Shown: positions 1-6,649, counted from the stretch's first letter. The stretch is 11,926 bases of DNA from JBHIBA01 sp046758845 (GCA_046758845.1 JBHIBA010000132.1:1-11926), one strand, 5' to 3'. Program-made: numbers and translations. Notes: generated from the sequence alone by a model not told the origin.

Positions 1-23
1 CGTCAAAAGTTTTTCAGGGGGTC

Positions 24-55
24 CAGGGGGGCGGTTTTTCAAAAAAGCCCCCCTG
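24..55. repeat. GC-rich inverted repeat downstream of nadX
   Basis: Nine-base perfect arms, CAGGGGGGC at 24-32 and GCCCCCCTG at 47-55, enclose a 14-base loop. The loop itself contains T5 (35-39) and A6 (41-46), so the stem can extend inward past two unpaired G. It begins about 70 bases beyond the nadX stop on the minus strand and could act as a transcription end or RNA-stabilising hairpin. There is no U-run directly after the stem on either strand, so it is not a textbook intrinsic terminator. The rest of 1-123 shows no gene I can support. Confidence 0.5.
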
Positions 56-123
56 AGAATCCGGGCTTTCATCCCCATCTACCAAATCGCGGCTACACAC
101 AATCAAAGTGCGTAGTCGGCTTG

Positions 124-942
124 CTAAGTGCCGACCCGCACCGGGTCCACGATCCTGCGTATCGTCGCCAGGGCGGATAGACCGACCAGGTGGCTCGTCT
201 TGGGATTTTCGGGCGACAGGACGTTTTCCGCCCGCGTGACGAAGCGCCCGAATTCCCCTTCCACTTCGATTTCGTTGACCGTCCGCTCGGCCTGCGGATC
301 GACCACGACGCGGACCCACGTCCGGTCGGCCCCAATGCCGGCCAGGCTCAGGGCAGAGGAAATGTTCACGTTCGCCGGAAATTTCTTGATGGCCTCGCGG
401 GCGGACCCTTCAAAAAGGACGCAGGGCGCCTTCAAGCTGTCCAGATCGATGCCCTGACGCTTGACCTCCGGGTCGCCCCGGAACGATTTCTTGGATTTGG
501 TGCACGTGAGCACGACGCGTCGGAGCTCGCCCATGGCGGCGGACTTCACGCTGTCCAACCCGACGATGGCGCCGGAGGGGACGTGGATCACGTTCTCCCC
601 CTCCCGGGCCAACTCCAGGAGCTCCGGATGCAAGATCAGCGCCCCGACGGTCAACACCAGGATGTCCCGGTTCGCCCGAAGCGTCTGCTCGATGACGGAC
701 CGCGCCGACTCGGGCGAGACCGCCTCCACGATCAGATCAGAGGCCGCGAGGAGGTCGGGCAGGTCCAGGACCGGGGGCGAGGAGGCCAACTCGGCGGAAA
801 GGTTCAGAGCGCTGTCGCGCGTTCGAGAGGTGAGCCCCGCCAGCTCGGCGGGAAAGTCCTCCCGTTCCACCCCTTTGGCGACCGCGCGCCCGATGGCGCC
901 GCACCCGACGAGACCGATCCGAAGAAGTTTTCCGTCGGTCAT
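124..942 (-). CDS. nadX: L-aspartate dehydrogenase (NadX family)
   Basis: Predicted NAD(P)-dependent oxidoreductase of 272 residues that converts L-aspartate to iminoaspartate, the precursor used by quinolinate synthase in NAD biosynthesis. Visible features: N-terminal Rossmann fold with the glycine motif GLVGCGAIG (about residues 10-18), the family block VPSGAIVGLDSVKSA (121-135), FPANVNISSALSLAG (188-202), and the C-terminal ENPKTSHLVGLSALATIRRI. The length fits the family (about 235-270). The odd point is residue 223. The family usually reads N-x-H-E-I before VEGEFG, and the His is proposed to be catalytic, but here the text is TVNEIEVEGEFG, placing Asn (codon AAC, bases 276-274) where His is expected. 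The gene stands alone, without nadA or nadC, and diverges from ruvC. The ATG at 942 has only a weak Shine-Dalgarno. Family assignment is firm; aspartate specificity is inferred. Confidence 0.88.
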   Translation of the reverse strand: MTDGKLLRIGLVGCGAIGRAVAKGVEREDFPAELAGLTSRTRDSALNLSAELASSPPVLDLPDLLAASDLIVEAVSPESARSVIEQTLRANRDILVLTVGALILHPELLELAREGENVIHVPSGAIVGLDSVKSAAMGELRRVVLTCTKSKKSFRGDPEVKRQGIDLDSLKAPCVLFEGSAREAIKKFPANVNISSALSLAGIGADRTWVRVVVDPQAERTVNEIEVEGEFGRFVTRAENVLSPENPKTSHLVGLSALATIRRIVDPVRVGT

Positions 943-1258
943 GGAAATTCCAGGGTTTCAGACCCGACCATCAAGGGACGGGCCGACCTTTTATAATTCG
1001 AAGGGGCCTATAGTAGGTCCAAATCCGCCTTGGGGCCTCCGGGGTCATCGCTCGCGCCGGACTGGGAAAGGACCCAGCCCCTATTCCAACGGCTCGCTGA
1101 GATCATAAAGGCCACGCCCGACAAATCAACTATTGGTTGCCCGGCGGAGGGGCAAATGCTAGATTGAAAGGCGAAATTTTTCTGGCGTGCCGTGCCGCAT
1201 GTCCCGGAAAGTCTGCCGCACGCCTGCATGTGACGAGGAACCCGGCGTTATCGATCGC
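943..1258. other. Divergent intergenic region nadX/ruvC
   Basis: About 316 bases with no gene that I can support. It must hold the start signals for both leftward nadX and rightward ruvC. On the plus strand a candidate promoter lies at 1137-1165 (listed separately). Near nadX an AT-rich patch at about 991-998 (TTATAATT) could supply a -10 box in either direction, but I find no matching -35. A small hairpin, CTGGG at 1062-1066 with CCCAG at 1073-1077, and a palindrome GGAAATTCC (943-951) abutting the nadX start are present; either may be chance. Confidence 0.5.
1137..1165 (+). promoter_or_regulatory. Candidate sigma-70-type promoter for the ruvC operon
   Basis: TTGCCC at 1137-1142 and TAGATT at 1160-1165 are separated by exactly 17 bases, and the -10 box is preceded by TG at 1157-1158, an extended -10 feature. 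Each hexamer matches the consensus at four of six positions. Transcription would begin near 1172, just ahead of ruvC. This is a moderate match only. Confidence 0.4.
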
Positions 1259-1783
1259 GTGAATTCCCCCTTGATCCTGGGCATTGACCCCGGTCTTTCG
1301 GTCACCGGATACGGTTTGGTTCGCCCGAAAACTTCCCCCGGTCGCTCCGCACGCGAGGCCGAATACATAGAGGCCGGCGTTATCCGGACGTCGGACTCCG
1401 ACCCCCTCGAAAGGCGTCTATTGCAGATCCAGCAGGGAATCCATGAGGTCCTGGCCGAGTTTTCTCCGGGCGTCCTCGCGGTGGAAGCCCTTTATTCCCA
1501 TTATTCTCATCCCCGGACGGCCATCCTCATGGGTCATGCCCGGGGGGTGGTGTGTTGCGCCGCCGCCTCAAAGGGCATCGCGGTCCGGGACTATGCCGCG
1601 ACCCGAGTCAAAAGGGCCCTGACCGGAAACGGACACGCGCCGAAAGGGCAGATTCAGCGAGCCATCGCCCACTATCTGGGCTTTCCGTCTGTGCCCGAGC
1701 CTCCCGATGCCGCTGACGCCCTCGCCGTTGCCCTTTGTCATCTGGAAGCCGGGTTCAGAGAAGCCGTTCTTTCCCGCCGATGA
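1259..1783 (+). CDS. ruvC: Crossover junction endodeoxyribonuclease RuvC
   Basis: Resolves Holliday junctions made during homologous recombination by paired symmetric nicks, working with RuvAB. With the GTG at 1259 the protein has 174 residues, matching the family (about 160-175). The RNase H-like core opens with ILGIDPGLSVTGYG (catalytic Asp10). The second acid is Glu76 in VEALY. ALTGNGHAPKGQIQ precedes the final acidic pair Asp150 and Asp153 in PPDAADALAVALCH. The start is uncertain: the frame is open upstream, with GTG at 1187 and ATG at 1199. These would add 20-24 Arg/Cys-rich residues not typical of RuvC, and TTG at 1271 is also possible. No start has a well-spaced Shine-Dalgarno; GAGGAA at 1235-1240 is 18 bases from 1259. 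The stop overlaps the ruvA start (ATGA). Confidence 0.93.
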   Translation: MNSPLILGIDPGLSVTGYGLVRPKTSPGRSAREAEYIEAGVIRTSDSDPLERRLLQIQQGIHEVLAEFSPGVLAVEALYSHYSHPRTAILMGHARGVVCCAAASKGIAVRDYAATRVKRALTGNGHAPKGQIQRAIAHYLGFPSVPEPPDAADALAVALCHLEAGFREAVLSRR

Positions 1784-2412
1784 TCGCCCAACTCACCGGC
1801 ATCCTGGAACGCGTGGAAGAGGAATCCGTCTTTCTCCTCGTGGGCGGAATCACCTATCGCGTCCTGGTTCCGGCGTCGATCGTGGACCGACTCAAGGCTC
1901 GATTCAGGAGCGACTCCGGGCAGGAGGTCACCTTCCACACGCTTTACTATATCGAGGGCAGCGGGGGAATGGGCAACGCCTACCCCCGGCTGGTCGGCTT
2001 TCTCCACCAGAAGGACCGGGAATTCTTCGAGCGTTACACCTCCGTGCCGGGCTTGGGGGTGCGCAAGGCCCTGCGGTCTCTGACACTGCCCGTCCGGCGG
2101 CTCGCCGAGGCCATCGAACGCGGGGATACGGCAGCTCTGATGAAGCTTCCCGAGATCGGCCGGCGGACGGCGGAGAAGATCGTGGCCGAGCTTCGGGGCA
2201 AGGTGTACGAGTTCGCCCTCATCAAGGATGAGGGGCCGCCGGAGCCCGAGCCGGAGGAGGACGGCCTGCGGCCGCAGGCGGTTGAGGTGTTCACGCAGTT
2301 GGGCTATAAGAGGACGGAGGCGGAGGAGATCGTCCGAAGCGCCCTCGAGCGCGATCCATCCATGGACTCGGTGGACGCCATCGTCAAAGAGGTTTTCCGG
2401 AAACTGGGTTGA
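1780..2412 (+). CDS. ruvA: Holliday junction branch migration protein RuvA
   Basis: DNA-binding subunit that holds the four-way junction as a tetramer and loads the RuvB motor. It has 210 residues, near the usual 190-210. Domain I is an OB-like fold (1-75, opening MIAQLTGILERVEEESVFLLVGG). Domain II has two helix-hairpin-helix units, SVPGLGVRKAL (88-98) and KLPEIGRRTAEKIVAEL (122-138). An acidic Pro/Glu linker (150-162) leads to the RuvB-binding domain III (QAVEVFTQLGYKRTEAEEIV). In the acidic-pin loop, E. coli has Glu55-Asp56; here only Glu59 is evident, the next position is Gly, and about six extra residues follow (IEGSGGMGNAYPRLVGF). The start ATG at 1780 overlaps the ruvC stop by four bases, implying coupling; a longer upstream start at 1735 inside ruvC is unlikely. 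Confidence 0.93.
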   Translation: MIAQLTGILERVEEESVFLLVGGITYRVLVPASIVDRLKARFRSDSGQEVTFHTLYYIEGSGGMGNAYPRLVGFLHQKDREFFERYTSVPGLGVRKALRSLTLPVRRLAEAIERGDTAALMKLPEIGRRTAEKIVAELRGKVYEFALIKDEGPPEPEPEEDGLRPQAVEVFTQLGYKRTEAEEIVRSALERDPSMDSVDAIVKEVFRKLG

Positions 2413-2423
2413 GGGGTGCCGCG

Positions 2424-3491
2424 ATGGCTCGTGAACGGATTGTGATGGGCGAGCCCCTCTCGGTGGAGGAGGAGGCCGCCAACGCGGCCCTTCGGCCCCG
2501 GCGACTTGGGGAGTTCGTGGGCCACCGCCCCCTGGTGGAAAGGCTCCGCATCGCCATCGAAGCCGCCCTGCAGCGGGGCGAGCCGGTCGATCACATCATC
2601 TTTTATGGTCCGCCCGGCCTGGGCAAGACGACGCTGGCGCACATCGTGGCCCATGAAATGGGGGCCCCGCTGGTCACCGCCTCGGGTCCCGCCATCACGC
2701 GCCCCGCCGACCTGATGGGAATCCTGACCAACCTGGAGGCCGGGGGCGTCCTCTTCCTGGACGAGATCCACCGGCTCCCCGTGACGGTGGAAGAGTTCCT
2801 GTTCCCCGCCCTGGAAGACTTTCAGGTGGATTTCATCATTGACAAGGGCCCCTTCGCGAAGAAGATTAACATTCCGATTCCGCCCTTCACGCTGATCGGC
2901 GCCACCACCCGGGCAGGGCTCCTGTCGGCCCCGCTGCGGGGGCGTTTCGGCATCTTGCACCACCTGGATTTCTACCCGCCCGAGGATTTGGCGCAAATTA
3001 TCCGGCGCTCGGCCGCGTTGCTGGACTTTCCCTTCGAGCCGGAGGCGGCCGGGTGGTTGGCCGTGCGGTCGCGCGGCACGCCCCGCGTCGCCAACCGTCT
3101 CCTGCGCCGGGTTCGCGATTACGCGGAAGTGAAGGCGGACGGAAGACTTACGCTTGAGACCATCACCGAAGCGCTCAACCTCGAGGGGATCGACGAGGCC
3201 GGGCTGGACCAACTGGACCGGCGCGTCCTGGGAACTCTGCTCGGGGTGTATCAAGGAGGGCCGGTGGGGATCGAGGCCCTGGCGGCAACCTTGAACGAAG
3301 AGCCGGACACCCTGACCGACCTCGTCGAGCCCTTTCTTCTCAAAAAGGAGTTCCTGATCCGCACGCCGCAGGGCCGGCGCATCACGGATGCGGGCCGGCG
3401 GCACCTGGGACATGACCCAAGCGCTCAAAATCCGGCCCCCCCTATATCCTCCCAAGGCAGTCTCACGTTTCGGTCCAAGGGCGCTGGCTGA
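2424..3491 (+). CDS. ruvB: Holliday junction branch migration ATPase RuvB
   Basis: AAA+ hexameric motor that pumps DNA through the RuvA-bound junction. Visible motifs: Walker A GPPGLGKTT (62-70), Walker B LFLDEIHR (110-117), sensor 1 GATTRAG (159-165), arginine-finger segment LRGRFG (171-176), sensor 2 RGTPRVANR (217-225), and the C-terminal winged helix (about 260-329, with GPVGIEALAATL and FLIRTPQGR). At 355 residues it is slightly long: after RRHLG the family normally ends within a few residues, but here about 26 Pro/Ser/Gly-rich residues follow, probably a disordered tail. ATG 2424 is chosen because GAGGGG at 2411-2416 lies seven bases ahead; the frame is also open to a TTG at 2409. It begins 11 bases after the ruvA stop. 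Confidence 0.95.
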   Translation: MARERIVMGEPLSVEEEAANAALRPRRLGEFVGHRPLVERLRIAIEAALQRGEPVDHIIFYGPPGLGKTTLAHIVAHEMGAPLVTASGPAITRPADLMGILTNLEAGGVLFLDEIHRLPVTVEEFLFPALEDFQVDFIIDKGPFAKKINIPIPPFTLIGATTRAGLLSAPLRGRFGILHHLDFYPPEDLAQIIRRSAALLDFPFEPEAAGWLAVRSRGTPRVANRLLRRVRDYAEVKADGRLTLETITEALNLEGIDEAGLDQLDRRVLGTLLGVYQGGPVGIEALAATLNEEPDTLTDLVEPFLLKKEFLIRTPQGRRITDAGRRHLGHDPSAQNPAPPISSQGSLTFRSKGAG

Positions 3492-3506
3492 CGAGGAGGT
3501 CCCCCT

Positions 3507-3728
3507 ATGCCTTTCGGCGGGATCGGGAAAATCCTCATGATTCTGGGGGCGGTGGTATTCCTCCTGGGGGGAGTCCTCACGCTGGCCGGCAAGGTTACCT
3601 GGCTGGGAAATCTCCCCGGGGACATCCACATCCAGCGGAAAAACTTTCATTTCTACTTCCCGCTGGGAACCAGCATCGTCCTGAGCGTCCTGCTATCGCT
3701 TCTGCTCTCGATTTTCTTCCGCAAGTGA
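3507..3728 (+). CDS. DUF2905 family small membrane protein
   Basis: A 73-residue protein of unknown biochemical role. Two hydrophobic segments (about 8-29 and 50-70) flank the conserved core GKVTWLGNLPGDIHIQRKNFHFYFPLGTSI, the hallmark of DUF2905. The second helix ends in the basic tail FFRK. I infer an integral inner-membrane protein with a short loop between two helices. It has an excellent Shine-Dalgarno (GGAGG at 3495-3499, seven bases before ATG) and begins 15 bases after ruvB. Its stop overlaps the start of the next gene as GTGA. In other bacteria this family is, to my knowledge, often found beside ruvB/queA, which fits; whether it works with the neighbouring SpoIID-like protein is only inference. 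Confidence 0.85.
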   Translation: MPFGGIGKILMILGAVVFLLGGVLTLAGKVTWLGNLPGDIHIQRKNFHFYFPLGTSIVLSVLLSLLLSIFFRK

Positions 3729-3742
3729 GCTTCTTCCGCAAG
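3714..3742 (+). repeat. 12-bp direct repeat spanning the DUF2905 / spoIID-like junction
   Basis: TTCTTCCGCAAG occurs at 3714-3725 and again at 3731-3742, an offset of 17 bases. The first copy encodes the last four residues of the DUF2905 protein (FFRK). The second, in another frame, encodes residues 3-6 of the next protein (also FFRK). This looks like a short tandem duplication across the stop/start overlap. Confidence 0.8.
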
Positions 3743-4972
3743 GTCCTCGCTGGACGGATTCTTCTCTTTTCTCTTTCAGTTGCACTGGGCACGGTTCATC
3801 CGTTCGTCGAAGCGGAAGCCGATCTGCCCATCCGCATCCTTCTCCTTCGGGGGGTGCGTTCGGCAGGGGTGAGCTCCAGTGGAAGCATTCGCATTTACTC
3901 CCTGCGGGAGGAGCGCCTTGTACACGATGCCGAAAGGGGCGACTCAGTCGCGTTGCGCGCGACCGGGAAGAGGGTCCGTCTTGAGAACCACGGGGGGGTC
4001 CTCCTTCCCCCTGGGGGGGCCAGGTTCCGGGCCGTGGGGCACACGGTCCGCCTGAACGGAAGGCCCTATCGGGGCGCCATCGACGTGGTGGCCTCTGGAG
4101 ATAGACTTTGGGTGGTCAATACCGTGCGGCTGGAGGATTACCTGCGCGGGGTGGTCGGTCGAGAGGTCCCTCCGAGGTGGCCGCAAGCCGCCCTTCAGGC
4201 TCAGGCCGTGGCCGCCCGGACCTTCACCCTTCTCATCCGGGAGCAAGCCGAGCGGGCAGCGGGGGGGCGCCCCCTCTTTCATCTGACGGCCGGGACCCGG
4301 GACCAGGTTTACGGCGGAATCCCGGCCGAGGACCCCGCTGTTGACGCTGCGGTCCGGCGCACGGAGGGACAGGTCCTCGTATATCGGGGGACGCTGGCCC
4401 GGACCTTTTTCCACGCCGCCTCGGGAGGCCATACGGAAGCGGCTCAGGCCGTCTGGCCCCAGATCGACGACCCCTACCTCCGCGGCGTCTCCGTTCCGGG
4501 AGAAAGGAGGGACGGTGCGCAAGACTGGGAAGTCCGGATCGAGCCGGACGAGCTACGGAGGGCCCTCGCCCGGAGAGGCCGGAACGTGGGCGCTATCCGG
4601 GACGTCCGAATCAAGGGCCGGACGCCATCGGGCCGGGCTACCCGCGTTCTCATAAACCATCGTTACGGCCAAATCAGCCTGCCCGCGACCCGGCTCCGGC
4701 GGGTTCTGGGCTACACGCGGGTCCGGAGCACCCTGTTTGCACTTTTCCGCGACCGGGACTCGCTGGTCTTCCGCGGACGCGGGTTTGGCCACGGCGTGGG
4801 GATGTCCCAGCAAGGGGCTCGTTGGCTGGCCGAGAGCGGGATGAGCTACGCGGAGATCCTGGTTTTCTTCTATCCCGGCACCTCACTTCGAAAAGCGGAG
4901 GAGGCCGCCTTTCCCGACGACGAACTCCTCGTCCCCCAGGACGTCGAAGACCTGAGGCTCCTGCTGCGCTGA
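3725..4972 (+). CDS. SpoIID/LytB domain protein, predicted exported peptidoglycan lytic transglycosylase
   Basis: A 415-residue protein of the SpoIID family, whose characterised member cleaves peptidoglycan glycan strands during spore engulfment; homologues also occur in non-sporulating bacteria. The N-terminus (basic FFRK, then a hydrophobic stretch at about 8-28) looks like a signal peptide. Core blocks are LEDYLRGVVGREVPPRWPQ (136-154), with Glu147 at the position of the catalytic Glu, then AQAVAARTFTL, DQVYGG, TEGQVLVYRGTLARTFFHAASGGHTE (213-238), and GRGFGHGVGMSQQGARWLA with a tail AEILVFFYPGTSL (351-388). It starts at a GTG (3725) overlapping the DUF2905 stop, so translation is probably coupled. 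No other sporulation gene is in view, so a cell-wall remodelling role outside sporulation is more likely. queA follows after 27 bases. Confidence 0.87.
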   Translation: MSFFRKVLAGRILLFSLSVALGTVHPFVEAEADLPIRILLLRGVRSAGVSSSGSIRIYSLREERLVHDAERGDSVALRATGKRVRLENHGGVLLPPGGARFRAVGHTVRLNGRPYRGAIDVVASGDRLWVVNTVRLEDYLRGVVGREVPPRWPQAALQAQAVAARTFTLLIREQAERAAGGRPLFHLTAGTRDQVYGGIPAEDPAVDAAVRRTEGQVLVYRGTLARTFFHAASGGHTEAAQAVWPQIDDPYLRGVSVPGERRDGAQDWEVRIEPDELRRALARRGRNVGAIRDVRIKGRTPSGRATRVLINHRYGQISLPATRLRRVLGYTRVRSTLFALFRDRDSLVFRGRGFGHGVGMSQQGARWLAESGMSYAEILVFFYPGTSLRKAEEAAFPDDELLVPQDVEDLRLLLR

Positions 4973-4999
4973 AGGACGAAGGGGATTGGGTCCAATCAG

Positions 5000-6040
5000 A
5001 TGGATATCTCGGAATTCGATTACCCGCTGCCCGGGGACCGGATCGCCCAGGAGCCTCTTCCAGACCGGGACGCCTCGAAGCTTCTCGTCCTGGACCGGCG
5101 GACCGCCGGCGTCTCCCACCATGTCTTCCGGGACCTACCCGACCTCCTCGACCCGCAAGACCTGCTGGTCATGAATGACACGAAGGTGATCCCGGCCAGG
5201 GTCCTCGGCAAAAAGGCGAAAACGGGGGGAAGCGTCGAGTTCCTCCTTCTGGAGGATCGAGGAAGTGGGTTCTGGGAGTGCCTGGCGCGGGGGAAAGGCC
5301 GCCTTCGCGTCGGCACGACCATCGAGTTTGCCGAGGGGGTCCGAGCGGTGGTCGAATCCAAGGGGGACTCGGAGCGGATTCAGGTCCGGTTCACGCCGCT
5401 GGAAGGTTTCCGCCAATGGCTTGCCCGGCGGGGACGCGTCCCCCTGCCCCCCTACATCCTTCGTCCCGACAGGCCGGAGGACCGGGAGCGTTATCAAACG
5501 GTGTACGCAAGGGCGGAGGGAGCCGTCGCGGCCCCAACCGCGGGCCTTCATTTCACGCACGCATTGATGCAGCGGCTGGAAGAACGGGGGATCGAACGCG
5601 TGAGCGTTACGCTTCACGTCGGGCCGGGGACTTTTCGTCCCATCCGAACCCGTCGAGTGGAAGATCACGCGATGGACCCAGAAAGAACTCACGTGTCGCC
5701 GGACGGCGCGCGGCGGATACAGGAGGCCCAGGCGGCGGGCAGGTGCATTGCCGCCGTGGGAACAACGGTGGTCAGGACACTGGAAGGCCGGGCCGTGTCA
5801 GGACCGCACGGAGAGATCACCCTCCAGCCCGGATGGGCGCCGGTTTCGCTTTATATTTCACCCGGCTACCGATTTCGTCTGGTGGGGGCGCTTGTGACGA
5901 ATTTCCACTTGCCCCGCTCAACCTTGCTCGTTCTGGTCTCGGCATTCGCAGGGCGCGAACGCATCCTCGAGGCCTACGAAGAGGCTTTGAGGAAGAACTA
6001 CCGGTTCTACAGTTATGGGGATGCCATGTTGATCCTTTGA
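5000..6040 (+). CDS. queA: S-adenosylmethionine:tRNA ribosyltransferase-isomerase QueA
   Basis: Transfers and isomerises the ribosyl moiety of SAM onto 7-aminomethyl-7-deazaguanine in the wobble position of Asn, Asp, His and Tyr tRNAs, giving epoxyqueuosine. The 346 residues match the family (about 340-350). Conserved segments: MDISEFDYPLPGDRIAQEPL at the start, LLVMNDTKVIPARVLG (55-70), AAPTAGLHFTHALMQRL, HVGPGTFRPIR, IAAVGTTVVRTLE, and TNFHLPRSTLLVLVSAFAG near the end. The ATG at 5000 is the only sensible start, but the nearest strong purine run (GAAGGGG, 4978-4984) is 15 bases away. It is the last gene of the ruv unit. The usual partner tgt is absent here, and the next gene is convergent. 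Presence of queA implies the organism makes or salvages queuosine precursors. Confidence 0.95.
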   Translation: MDISEFDYPLPGDRIAQEPLPDRDASKLLVLDRRTAGVSHHVFRDLPDLLDPQDLLVMNDTKVIPARVLGKKAKTGGSVEFLLLEDRGSGFWECLARGKGRLRVGTTIEFAEGVRAVVESKGDSERIQVRFTPLEGFRQWLARRGRVPLPPYILRPDRPEDRERYQTVYARAEGAVAAPTAGLHFTHALMQRLEERGIERVSVTLHVGPGTFRPIRTRRVEDHAMDPERTHVSPDGARRIQEAQAAGRCIAAVGTTVVRTLEGRAVSGPHGEITLQPGWAPVSLYISPGYRFRLVGALVTNFHLPRSTLLVLVSAFAGRERILEAYEEALRKNYRFYSYGDAMLIL

Positions 6041-6047
6041 GCCGAGC

Positions 6048-6065
6048 GTCCGGCGACCGCCGGAT
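6048..6065. terminator. Hairpin between convergent queA and the HU/IHF gene
   Basis: TCCGGC (6049-6054), loop GACC, GCCGGA (6059-6064) form a perfect six-base stem that fills most of the 24-base gap between the two stop codons; a G-T wobble could add one pair. It lacks a T-run on either strand, so it may be a weak bidirectional end signal or simply protect 3' ends. Confidence 0.35.
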
Positions 6066-6367
6066 CAGATCTCGAAGGAGGATGCAGCCTGGCCCCGATT
6101 GACGGCTTCCTTGAAATGCCTTCCGGCCTTGAAGCGCACGACCTTACGGGCCGCGATGGGAGCCTCTTCTCCCGTCTTGGGATTCCTTCCGATACGGTCC
6201 GACTTCCTGTGAACCCGGAAAGAACCGAAGCGCCTCAAGATGACGGCCTCCCCCTCTCCAAGGGTATCCTTGACGATGCGCATGATGGTTTCGACCACCT
6301 CTTCGGCCTTGACCTTCGTCAAACCCGTAACTTCCGCCACTTGGCTGATGATCTCGATCTTTGTCAC
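6065..6367 (-). CDS. HU/IHF-family nucleoid DNA-binding protein
   Basis: A 100-residue histone-like protein that bends DNA as a dimer and helps organise the nucleoid. The N-terminal helices TKIEIISQVAEVTGLTK...AEEVVETIMRIVKDTL lead to the signature LRRFGSFRVHRKSDRIGRNPKTGEEAPIAARKVVRFKAGRHFKEAVN. Pro63 in RNPKTG (61-66) is the residue that intercalates DNA at the tip of the beta arm. The EEAPIAARKVVRF stretch resembles IHF-alpha more than HU, but one gene alone cannot settle this. The GTG at 6367 is chosen because GAGGGG (6375-6380 on the plus strand) sits seven bases upstream. The frame also runs 35 codons further upstream, but that extension would include the promoter and has no family counterpart. 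It is monocistronic, with its own strong promoter. Confidence 0.93.
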   Translation of the reverse strand: MTKIEIISQVAEVTGLTKVKAEEVVETIMRIVKDTLGEGEAVILRRFGSFRVHRKSDRIGRNPKTGEEAPIAARKVVRFKAGRHFKEAVNRGQAASSFEI

Positions 6368-6448
6368 CGGAGAGCCCCTCCCCACAGCCGTTGAGGACCC
6401 AACGCCTTCTCTCGGACTGAAAAAGACAATCTGTATAGCGGCATGAGG

Positions 6449-6477
6449 CTTATATCGCAGAACTCCCCCCATTTCAA
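6449..6477 (-). promoter_or_regulatory. Sigma-70-type promoter of the HU/IHF gene
   Basis: On the minus strand TTGAAA (6477-6472) and TATAAG (6454-6449) are spaced by exactly 17 bases, each matching the consensus at five of six positions. Just upstream is an A-rich stretch (A8 within about 6484-6496) resembling an UP element. The predicted start near 6442 leaves a leader of about 75 bases before the GTG at 6367. It is the best promoter match in the window, suiting an abundant nucleoid protein. Confidence 0.7.
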
Positions 6478-6649
6478 CCTGTTCATATTTTTTTTATTCT
6501 ATCTCAAGCGATTTCGCCAGACAACTAAATGCCTGCCGCAGCCTACACTTCGACGGGGAATCTCGGGGGCATCGAAGAGTCGATGGGGCAACGGCGCTCC
6601 CTTGAGGGCGCCCCACCGGACCGGGCCGAAGGGCGCCAGGGACGGTCTT

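Noticed and set aside
2304..3650. 448-codon minus-strand open frame across ruvB
   Set aside because: It is antisense to a gene with every RuvB motif, and its composition (runs of Gly, Gln, Arg, Pro) is typical of GC-rich shadow frames; no domain is recognisable.
6368..6472. N-terminal extension of the HU/IHF protein to 135 residues
   Set aside because: The extension overlaps the sigma-70-type promoter, is unlike any HU/IHF N-terminus, and a good Shine-Dalgarno lies in front of the GTG at 6367.
6503..6606. CTTGAG/CTCAAG half-sites resembling the HspR operator
   Set aside because: Only isolated half-sites (about 6503-6508 and 6601-6606) with the wrong spacing; they are next to the HU/IHF gene rather than the chaperone genes and are likely chance.
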